The translations under genes were made by a program, and so were the position numbers. The notes below the pieces were generated by a model. That model saw only the letters and a list, made by a program, of their open reading frames with translations. It was not told the origin of the DNA and ran no database searches. 13,104 nucleotides of DNA from the NCBI GenBank assembly GCA_007131535.1, contig SLQI01000251.1, positions 1-13,104 on the forward strand, in the 5' to 3' direction. This document shows positions 7,907 to 13,104 of this stretch, in pieces; positions within the stretch are counted from its first letter, which is position 1; the number at the start of each line of letters is the position of its first letter. Source of the DNA: Balneolales bacterium (lineage in GTDB: Bacteria; Bacteroidota; Rhodothermia; Balneolales; Natronogracilivirgulaceae).

Positions 7907-9099
7907 TGATCTATTTCACCGGATTAATAGCAATAATTCTCAGCGGCTATACATTCTATTTGCTGGGGCTTACGCTTGCTGCTGCTACGGTAAGGGAAAA
8001 AAGTGTAACCACCAGATCACCCCAAACCCGGATAGCCGTTCTCATACCGGCACACAATGAAGAACGGGTGATTGCCCGCACGCTGCAGAGCCTGAAAAAG
8101 TGCAATTACCCCGATCATTTATATGACTGTTGGGTTGTTGCCGATAACTGTACCGATCGTACGGCAGAAGTGGCCATTGCTGAAGGTGCAAATGTGGTAA
8201 GGCGGAATAATGATCAACAAAAAGGCAAGGGGCATACCCTCGAGTTTGGATTTTCCAAACTTCTGAATCAACCGAAAAAATACGAAGGGTTTCTTGTGCT
8301 GGATGCCGATACGGTAACAGATCCGAACACCCTTCTTGTCGCGGATGAATATTTAAGGAGCGGTAACCGGGTGGTTCAGTTGAGTGATATGGTGGAACCG
8401 GCGGAAGGCTCGTGGAGCAATGAGTCCGTTCGCATTGGTTTCATCCTTTATAACTATGTGCGGCCGCTTGGGCGAAAGAAACTTGGGTTGTCTGCCGGTT
8501 TGCGCGGTAATGGGATGATATTTAGCAGGGAGGTAATCCATAAACATAAATGGAATACGTATTCGCTAGCCGAAGATCTTGAGTTCGGCCTTGAGCTATT
8601 GCTGAAAGGTGAGATGGTGGCATTCGCCCCGGAAGCCACAGTTTGGGCAAGGATGACTCACAACCCGGCTTATGCCGAATCCCAACGCCGCAGGTGGGAG
8701 GTAGGCCGGTACCCCGTAGTTGCGAAATATGCCCCGAAACTGCTCAGGGCGGGGCTTACCCGAAGGGAGTGGAAATTTATCGACGCATTCATAGATTTAA
8801 CGATGCCACCGCTGGTAAACCTGATGTTATTGTTAGCCGTGGTTTTCTGTGTTTCTTTCCTGCTTGGTTTTTTTTCGGACTCTTTATCAGGCTGGGTGCC
8901 GTTGATCATTTCCGGAGCCGGAGTTTTGGCAGGTATTGCTCATCTGATGGTGGGGTTATCCGTATACCCGAAATCCCGGGTTTCTTTGGGGTATCTGTTA
9001 ATCGGTTTGCCAAAATATATTGTCTGGAAATCGATGCTGTATCTGAAAATATTGGTTTCGGGCAGCGAGAAAAAGTGGGTAAGAACCACTCGCGAATAG
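7903..9099 (+). CDS. Membrane-bound family 2 glycosyltransferase (processive-type motifs)
   Basis: This 398-residue inverting GT2 enzyme should transfer a sugar from a nucleotide donor at the inner membrane. One N-terminal membrane helix (about 3-28) is followed by the GT-A domain: RIAVLIPAHNEE (43-54), VVADNCTD with Asp81, the metal-binding DAD (134-136), GLRGNGMIFSRE (199-210), AEDLEFGLELLLKG (223-236) holding the ED catalytic pair, and QRRRW (261-265), the Q-x-x-R-W signature of beta-glycan synthases. Hydrophobic segments at about 304-324, 331-353 and 363-385 form the C-terminal membrane part. It lacks a PilZ domain and is shorter than cellulose synthase BcsA. The start overlaps the GH9 stop (ATGA), and a second ATG at 7906 is possible. 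Pairing with a GH9 enzyme recalls cellulose-like loci, but the sugar and chain length are unknown. It is the last gene of the operon. Confidence 0.87.
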   Translation: MMIYFTGLIAIILSGYTFYLLGLTLAAATVREKSVTTRSPQTRIAVLIPAHNEERVIARTLQSLKKCNYPDHLYDCWVVADNCTDRTAEVAIAEGANVVRRNNDQQKGKGHTLEFGFSKLLNQPKKYEGFLVLDADTVTDPNTLLVADEYLRSGNRVVQLSDMVEPAEGSWSNESVRIGFILYNYVRPLGRKKLGLSAGLRGNGMIFSREVIHKHKWNTYSLAEDLEFGLELLLKGEMVAFAPEATVWARMTHNPAYAESQRRRWEVGRYPVVAKYAPKLLRAGLTRREWKFIDAFIDLTMPPLVNLMLLLAVVFCVSFLLGFFSDSLSGWVPLIISGAGVLAGIAHLMVGLSVYPKSRVSLGYLLIGLPKYIVWKSMLYLKILVSGSEKKWVRTTRE

Positions 9100-9119
9100 A
9101 GAGACTGCTGAATTAAAGT

Positions 9120-9133
9120 TATCAACGTTGATA
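9120..9133. repeat. 14-bp perfect palindrome in the convergent gap
   Basis: TATCAACGTTGATA reads identically on both strands and lies 20 bases past the GT2 stop, between convergent genes. As RNA it gives only a five-pair stem with an ACGT loop and no T tract, so it is a weak terminator candidate. A dimeric protein site is equally possible. Confidence 0.4.
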
Positions 9134-9164
9134 TAGTCCTCAACGCTGTGATGGTGCTTAGAGG

Positions 9165-9803
9165 TTACTCCATTAGGTTATTATCAATAACATAGTGGGT
9201 GATACCGATGTTAGACTTCACTCCGAGTTTTTTTATGATGCGAGACCGGTAGGTGTGTACGGTATGAATACTGATAAATAACTGCTCAGCGATTTCGCTG
9301 GTTTTCTTTCCCTGTGCAATCATCATCATGATCTGCTCTTCACGGTCGGATAGGTATTCGTGCGGGGGCTTTTCTTTGTAGGTGTGAAAGTCTTCAACTA
9401 AAACTTCTGCTACTTGCGGGGAGATATATTTTCGTTTTTGCACTACCACTTTTTGTATCGCATTAACCAGTTCATCCGGCAGAGCTCCTTTATTTAGATA
9501 TCCATGAGCTCCGGCTTTCAGCGCTCTTACTGCGAAACGCTCTTCCGGGTACATGCTCAATATCAAGACCGGGATATTCGGATGTGTAGCTTTAATCTCT
9601 TTTAGTCCTTCCATTCCACCTTTGCCGGGCATTGATAAATCCAGTAAAATCACATCCGGCTTAACACTGTCTATTTTTGAGCATAATTCAGTAACACTGG
9701 CAGCCTCACCGGCTATGTTGATCCCATTGGACGTGCTATTTAAAATTTTTTTAATCCCCTCTCTGAAAAGCGGATGATCATCGGCGAGTAAAACTTTTAT
9801 CAT
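9165..9803 (-). CDS. NarL/LuxR-family two-component response regulator
   Basis: This 212-residue DNA-binding response regulator is of standard length. The receiver domain (1-120) shows the acidic pair in LADDHPLF, phospho-acceptor Asp55 in LLDLSMPG, Ser83 in LILSMYPEE and Lys105 in GYLNKG. A linker leads to a LuxR-type helix-turn-helix (about 150-200) beginning LSDREEQIMMMIAQGKKTSEIAEQL and ending HTVHTYRSRIIKKLGVKSN. It is expressed from the minus strand, 39 bp downstream of the sensor kinase gene, and a strong SD (GGAGGG on the minus strand, 9807-9812) precedes the ATG. It ends 65 bp from the stop of the convergent GT2 gene. Regulation of the neighbouring polysaccharide operon is a natural guess, but the sequence shows no direct proof. 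Confidence 0.95.
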   Translation of the reverse strand: MIKVLLADDHPLFREGIKKILNSTSNGINIAGEAASVTELCSKIDSVKPDVILLDLSMPGKGGMEGLKEIKATHPNIPVLILSMYPEERFAVRALKAGAHGYLNKGALPDELVNAIQKVVVQKRKYISPQVAEVLVEDFHTYKEKPPHEYLSDREEQIMMMIAQGKKTSEIAEQLFISIHTVHTYRSRIIKKLGVKSNIGITHYVIDNNLME

Positions 9804-9806
9804 AAT

Positions 9807-9812
9807 CCCTCC
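9807..9812 (-). promoter_or_regulatory. Shine-Dalgarno site of the response regulator gene
   Basis: Minus-strand GGAGGG lies three bases before the ATG that ends at 9803, in the gap after the kinase gene. It fixes the start and suggests the regulator is translated efficiently and independently of the kinase. Confidence 0.65.
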
Positions 9813-9842
9813 ATCATTATTTAAAAATAAATGAAATTACTT

Positions 9843-11225
9843 TTACTTACTTTTTTTCTTTTCACAGGGAATCCTCACGGTAATAGTGGTTCCCTTGCCG
9901 GGCTCAGAAGAAATATTCAGTTTTCCTTTCATTTCTCTGGCGCGTTCATTCATGCCGAGTAATCCTGAGGATTTCACTCCATGTACTTTATCTTTTGGTA
10001 TTCCCACTCCATCATCTGAGACAGTCAAGGTTATATAGTGATCATCAGATTGAGTGAATATAGTAACGTTATTAGCCTGGGAATGACGATATATATTTGT
10101 CATAATTTCCTGAAAAATTCTGAAAATACCGGTTTTAAGCGGCTCCGGCGGATCATAGGTCAATCCCTGTTTCAAATTAATTTTTACCTGGGTGCCGCTG
10201 AACTTATCAGCTTGCCATGAAATTGCTTCATCCAATCCCAGGTTATCCAGTATCGGGGGGCGTAAATCGTAAACTATTCGTTGAATAGTCTCGATGATGG
10301 ACTGAACCGAATGGTGCAGATTCTCAAAAACCTTGTCAAAATCTTTCCGTTGTGTGTAATCAAGATAGCCTTGAAGCTTCTGATCCAGAAGTTGGATATC
10401 CATATTCAAAAGAGACAGGGACTGCCCGAGATCGTCATGCAGCTCCCGGGCAATAGAATGTCGTTCGTTTTCACGGATCTGTCTGCTGCGCGAAGCCAGT
10501 ACCTTATTTTGTTGTATAGACCGGTAAAACTTCTTCTCAACTTTCTTTCGTTCGGAAATATCCCGGCAGTTAAATATCATCCCGGCAATCAGGGGGTCTT
10601 CAAATAAGTTCTTACCTACCCCTTCGAAATATCTCCATCCTCCTCCTTCAAGTTTCAATCGAAACTCAATGGACTTGGGAACCCTCTTGTTATGTAGCAG
10701 CCTTATGTAAAATCGAGTAATCTTTTCACGGTCCTTCGGATGGATAAAATCAAAGATATTCTGATTAATGACCTGTCCGGGCTGAAAGCCGGTAGCCCGC
10801 TCTATAGCAGGGTTTGTATATTTAATTGTGCCATCACGGTCAATTACCGTAGTTATATCGAGCGAATGTTCCAGTAGCGTAGAATAGTAATGTGACGAGG
10901 TATCACTTTGTATATCATGAGTTTGATGAATAGAAGGTTTTAGATCATTGAGCTTTTGGGTAGCAATTAACTCAATTGATGAAATAGCCGATTTAGATAA
11001 AATATGTTGATCATCTTCGGCCTCCCTGCTTTTCTCCTGAAGGTAAGTCAAGGCTTCATCATGCAAACAGGTCACTTGATTGCGTAACTGCTCAGTAGAG
11101 TCGCATTCTTCCATGATGTAGTTCAATTGATGCAGGTATTTCACCGGTACATCCGATACGGAATCTCCCTCGAAACGATTGCTTTTGGCATCGTTGACTG
11201 ATGAATTTACTTTAGATTCAATCAT
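9843..11225 (-). CDS. Soluble PAS-domain sensor histidine kinase (HisKA_3, DegS/NarX class)
   Basis: This 460-residue kinase phosphorylates a NarL-type partner, here surely the regulator encoded just downstream. Residues 1-110 match no domain I know and look helical (coiled-coil-prone stretches around 40-70). A PAS domain follows (about 113-228: YYSTLLEHSLDITTVIDRDG, NPAIERATGF, IHPKDREK, with the PAC end FNCRDISERKK). A helix connects to the HisKA_3 dimerisation domain with phospho-acceptor His263 in ARELHDDLGQSLSLL, then YDLRPPILDNLGLDEAI (319-335). The ATPase domain has the N box EIMTNIYRHS with Asn377, the G1 box SDDGVGIP (403-410), GLLGMNERA and GKGTTITV. No membrane segment is present, so it senses an intracellular signal through PAS or the N-terminal region; ligand and cofactor are unknown. 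No clear SD precedes the ATG. Confidence 0.93.
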   Translation of the reverse strand: MIESKVNSSVNDAKSNRFEGDSVSDVPVKYLHQLNYIMEECDSTEQLRNQVTCLHDEALTYLQEKSREAEDDQHILSKSAISSIELIATQKLNDLKPSIHQTHDIQSDTSSHYYSTLLEHSLDITTVIDRDGTIKYTNPAIERATGFQPGQVINQNIFDFIHPKDREKITRFYIRLLHNKRVPKSIEFRLKLEGGGWRYFEGVGKNLFEDPLIAGMIFNCRDISERKKVEKKFYRSIQQNKVLASRSRQIRENERHSIARELHDDLGQSLSLLNMDIQLLDQKLQGYLDYTQRKDFDKVFENLHHSVQSIIETIQRIVYDLRPPILDNLGLDEAISWQADKFSGTQVKINLKQGLTYDPPEPLKTGIFRIFQEIMTNIYRHSQANNVTIFTQSDDHYITLTVSDDGVGIPKDKVHGVKSSGLLGMNERAREMKGKLNISSEPGKGTTITVRIPCEKKKSK

Positions 11226-11349
11226 AACAGTACTGGTTAGCTGTTCAGGCTATTTGCGATGCAGATGGTCACTACACACTGTAACTTTTTAAGCTCATGC
11301 TAAATAAAGTTTTAGCTATTGTTTCGCTCATTAAATGTATCGCTCAAAT

Positions 11350-11452
11350 TAGTTGTAAGGTAAACACATATTAATAAGCTATGTGGGACTATAACAACTA
11401 CTGTGCCAAATCGTCAAAAATATATTACAACTTTGTAATAAGGGACAACTAC
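11350..11452. promoter_or_regulatory. Candidate operator cluster: ACAACT repeats with an 18-bp dyad
   Basis: ACAACT occurs at 11394-11399, 11427-11432 and 11445-11450, and inverted (AGTTGT) at 11351-11356. Two of the direct copies extend to ACAACTAC (11394-11401 and 11445-11452), and the inverted copy extends to TAGTTGT. The middle copy forms part of the perfect dyad TATTACAA-CT-TTGTAATA (11423-11440). The cluster lies 125-227 bases upstream of the kinase start. Binding by the adjacent NarL-type regulator or another factor is inferred only from this spacing and symmetry; AT-rich sequence produces such repeats by chance fairly easily. Confidence 0.35.
11423..11440. repeat. Perfect inverted repeat, 8-bp arms with 2-bp spacer
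   Basis: TATTACAA at 11423-11430 is the exact reverse complement of TTGTAATA at 11433-11440, separated by CT. The spacer is too short for a stable RNA hairpin, so a protein-binding dyad is likelier than a terminator. No T tract follows. Confidence 0.6.
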
Positions 11453-11526
11453 AAGTTTTTTATTAAGTGACTTGCTTTCAGTTTTTTAATGTGTCAAATA
11501 TGGTGAAGTGTTACAATATGTCATTA

Positions 11527-11584
11527 GAGAATTAAAATCTCCGGCTTCCAATTGTAAAAACGAATTCTCGGGAGAGGGGAAGCC
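11527..11584. repeat. Interleaved complementary arms (possible pseudoknot-type RNA fold)
   Basis: GAGAATT (11527-11533) is complementary to AATTCTC (11563-11569), and GGCTTCC (11543-11549) is complementary to GGAAGCC (11578-11584). The arms occur in the order a, b, a', b', which is the topology of an H-type pseudoknot rather than of nested hairpins. TCTCC (11538-11542) could also pair with GGAGA (11571-11575). It could belong to a 5' leader of nfo if transcription starts this far upstream, or to a small RNA. The arms are only 7 bp and purine/pyrimidine-biased, so chance is a real alternative. Confidence 0.3.
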
Positions 11585-11838
11585 TCATCCATATTCATTG
11601 TATACAGGTTGTACTTAACGCTGTTTATTGATTAGCCCATATTATTATGAGGAGTTTTATTTAAAAAATTACAGGTTTTTTTCTCCGTTGATTTAACTTA
11701 GTCTGCCTTAAAGAGTTATTTTTTATTGCTCGTTACACGACCTAACCAATAATATGCAAAATGCAGCAATTCTTTTCAAGTAATTAATATGCTTATTAAA
11801 AACAAGTAGTAATAATACATTTAACCAACAGCGAATTT

Positions 11839-12693
11839 ATGAAGTCTGAAAAATGGATTGGGGCGCACGTCAGTGCGGCCGGAGGAGTTTTCAATGCGCC
11901 GGTAAACGAATATGAGATTGGTGGCACAGCTCTCGGATTATTTACTAAAAACCAAAGACAGTGGAAGGCAAAACCTCTCAGTGAAGATGTTATTCAGCAA
12001 TTTAAAAAAGAGTGCGAAAAACGAGGGTATCACCAGGGAAATATACTTCCACATGCCAGCTATTTGATTAATCCTGGAGCCCCGGATAAGGAGAAACTGG
12101 AAAAATCCAGAGCGGCCCTGTTAGACGAAATGCAGCGATGCGAACAACTCGGGATCGGGTTGTTGAATTTTCACCCCGGGAGTCACCTGAATCAACATAC
12201 TCCTGAAGAGTGCCTGCAGGTAATAGCGGATTCCATAAATTATGTGCTTTTTGAAACCAAAAATGTTATGGCCGTTTTAGAAAATACTGCCGGGCAGGGA
12301 ACCAATATGGGGTGGCACCTGGACCATCTGGCATCCATCATGGATCAGGTAGACGATAAGAGCAGAGTTGCGGTGTGTATTGACACCTGCCATGCTCATG
12401 CCGCAGGCTATGATTTAACTACCGAAGCAGCATATGAACAGACCATGCAAGAGATAATGGATACGGTCGGCCTGGATAAATTGGCAGGAATCCATCTCAA
12501 TGATGCCAAAGCTGATCTGGGAAGCCGAAAAGACCGGCATGCTTCTATAGGCGAAGGCACGATGGGAGTTTTGCCGTTTCAGCTTATGATGAATGACTCC
12601 CGGCTGGATGAAATCCCGATGATCCTCGAAACTCCGCAACCTGAAAAGTGGGAGCAGGAAATCGCCTGGCTGAAAGCACAAATCAACACGTGA
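11839..12693 (+). CDS. nfo: Deoxyribonuclease IV (AP endonuclease)
   Basis: This 284-residue enzyme is nearly the same length as E. coli Nfo (285). It cleaves DNA 5' to abasic sites in base excision repair, using three zinc ions in a TIM barrel. All nine metal ligands of the E. coli enzyme can be placed with a constant offset of three: His72 (PHASY), His112 (FHPGSH), Glu148 (VLENTAGQG), Asp182 and His185 (CIDTCHAHAAGYD), His219 (IHLNDAK), Asp232 and His234 (KDRHASIGEG) and Glu264 (ILETP). The N-terminal IGAHVSAAGG strand is also typical. The ATG at 11839 has no obvious SD, and the reading frame begins at the expected place for the family. It stands alone: no gene follows within the window, and the kinase gene upstream is divergent. 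No link to the polysaccharide operon is implied. Confidence 0.97.
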   Translation: MKSEKWIGAHVSAAGGVFNAPVNEYEIGGTALGLFTKNQRQWKAKPLSEDVIQQFKKECEKRGYHQGNILPHASYLINPGAPDKEKLEKSRAALLDEMQRCEQLGIGLLNFHPGSHLNQHTPEECLQVIADSINYVLFETKNVMAVLENTAGQGTNMGWHLDHLASIMDQVDDKSRVAVCIDTCHAHAAGYDLTTEAAYEQTMQEIMDTVGLDKLAGIHLNDAKADLGSRKDRHASIGEGTMGVLPFQLMMNDSRLDEIPMILETPQPEKWEQEIAWLKAQINT

Positions 12694-13104
12694 AGTTTAT
12701 TTGGCGCGGAGTTGCACGGTGTTCCATAGTTAATGTATACGTTTTTTCACGGTCAGAATTCGGAACCGGGTGGATTTTTTGCTGCCAGATGCTTAGCCCG
12801 GCACCATTCATCATTAGTTTCGATTTTACTTTGGGTAACGATTCCTGCAGCCTAAGTTAGGTCATCCTCAGAAAGTCACAGATAACAAAATATCAACAAC
12901 TTAGCTAATGGAACGGCTATTCAAGAATGCAAGAAAAATGCCGCATCTTGCGATTACCCTTGCATTTGTGTGACTCCGTATGTTTTTGCTCATCTACAAA
13001 CAGCAGGATACCCAAAACCCTAACGTATTAAAGCTAAGGGATGAATTCAATCGTCGATCAATGGGTAAGTCCGGAGCTTAGCGGAGGACGACCGAACATA
13101 AGCC
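12694..13104. other. Apparently non-coding tail of the window
   Basis: No frame here gives a protein I can support. The longest candidate starting with ATG near the right end (12980) stops after 34 codons and resembles nothing known to me. No clear rho-independent terminator for nfo is visible: T runs occur near 12740 and 12774, but neither follows a good stem. A small inverted-repeat cluster lies at 12926-12966. The right edge may hold the beginning or end of a neighbouring element that cannot be identified from these bases. Confidence 0.5.
12926..12966. repeat. Small inverted-repeat cluster with two alternative right arms
   Basis: AATGCAAG (12926-12933) is the exact reverse complement of CTTGCATT (12959-12966). 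It can alternatively pair through GCAAG with CTTGC at 12947-12951, and inside lies ATGC-C-GCAT (12938-12946). No T tract follows on the plus strand, so it is not a textbook terminator. It could be an RNA hairpin, a protein site or chance. Confidence 0.35.

Larger units (their letters stand above)
11226..11838. other. AT-rich divergent intergenic region between the kinase gene and nfo
   Basis: These 613 bases hold no convincing gene in either strand; stops are frequent and the short frames lack family resemblance. The stretch is clearly richer in A and T than its flanks and must carry the promoters of both divergent genes. I could not assign a -10/-35 pair or a Bacteroidota-type -7/-33 pair with confidence. 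Two structured patches are described separately: a repeat and dyad cluster at 11350-11452 and interleaved complementary arms at 11527-11584. A further small dyad, TTAATA-TGCT-TATTAA, lies at 11784-11799, about 40 bases before nfo. Confidence 0.6.

Noticed and set aside
1562..9099. Classical dlt (teichoic acid D-alanylation) operon
   Set aside because: The ligase and carrier resemble DltA and DltC, but DltB and DltD are missing here and the GT2, GH9 and LLM genes do not belong to dlt loci; the lipoprotein and gene style also point to a Gram-negative host.
8643..9116. Long plus-strand frame of about 157 codons overlapping the GT2 gene
   Set aside because: It lies out of frame inside the membrane half of a well-supported GT2 gene, with no family motifs; its hydrophobic character is a by-product of the membrane-helix codons.
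9100..9164. Rho-independent terminator in the convergent gap
   Set aside because: The palindrome at 9120-9133 and the weak CCTCAA/TTaGAGG pairing at 9138-9164 are not followed by a T tract on either strand and give short or bulged stems.
11226..11838. CRISPR array or tandem repeat array in the AT-rich intergenic region
   Set aside because: The repeated units are only six to eight bases with unequal spacing and one inverted copy; there are no regular repeats and spacers.
12980..13080. Short plus-strand ATG frame near the right edge
   Set aside because: Only 34 codons before TAG, no SD and no recognisable protein; not enough to call a gene.
13051..13104. Open minus-strand frames entering from the right edge (possible C-terminus of a neighbouring gene)
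   Set aside because: Fewer than 20 codons are visible and more than one frame is open, so no choice can be supported.

Overview
The window reads as a Gram-negative bacterial chromosome segment. Many starts lack a strong Shine-Dalgarno sequence, there is an outer-membrane-type lipoprotein, and intergenic DNA is visibly AT-rich. The overall look fits the Bacteroidota / Rhodothermota-Balneolota neighbourhood, but this is an impression from protein style and not a phylogenetic result.

Region 1 (1-9099, all + strand) is one tightly packed gene string: a partial gene cut by the left edge, a CelD/BcsL-type acyltransferase, an SsuD/luciferase-like flavin monooxygenase, a stand-alone amino-acid adenylation enzyme, a RimJ-type GNAT, an acyl carrier protein, a long two-part GNAT-like protein, a GH9 glycosidase lipoprotein and a membrane GT2 glycosyltransferase. 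Gaps are about 50 bp or less, and five successive junctions involve four overlaps (4, 23, 23 and about 20 bp) plus one short gap, followed by another 4-bp overlap at GH9/GT2. This argues for one transcript with translational coupling. The proposed logic is as follows. The adenylating enzyme loads an amino acid onto the carrier protein. The monooxygenase oxidises the tethered aminoacyl group or a related intermediate. The GNAT-fold enzymes then transfer acyl groups to a sugar, and the GT2 and GH9 enzymes build and trim the glycan. The left edge shows that the operon extends upstream: the partial gene ends in a C-terminus that aligns without gaps to the C-terminus of the next gene, so it is probably a tandem CelD/BcsL paralogue.

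Region 2 (9165-11225, - strand) is convergent with the operon. It encodes a soluble PAS sensor kinase of the HisKA_3 (DegS/NarX-like) class followed by its NarL/LuxR-type response regulator, in one operon with a 39-bp gap.

Region 3 (11226-11838) is a long AT-rich divergent intergenic region. It holds a cluster of ACAACT elements with an 18-bp dyad, and farther on a short stretch whose complementary arms interleave in pseudoknot order. Region 4 (11839-12693, + strand) is nfo, endonuclease IV, with all nine metal ligands present. The last 411 bases show no convincing gene, only a small inverted-repeat cluster.

The most noteworthy item is the combination of thiotemplated amino-acid activation (adenylation enzyme, carrier protein, luciferase-like oxygenase) with three or four acyltransferases and glycan-handling enzymes. 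I read it as a candidate system for putting an oxidised aminoacyl group on an exopolysaccharide or glycolipid. The individual families are recognisable; the substrate, product and acceptor are not.
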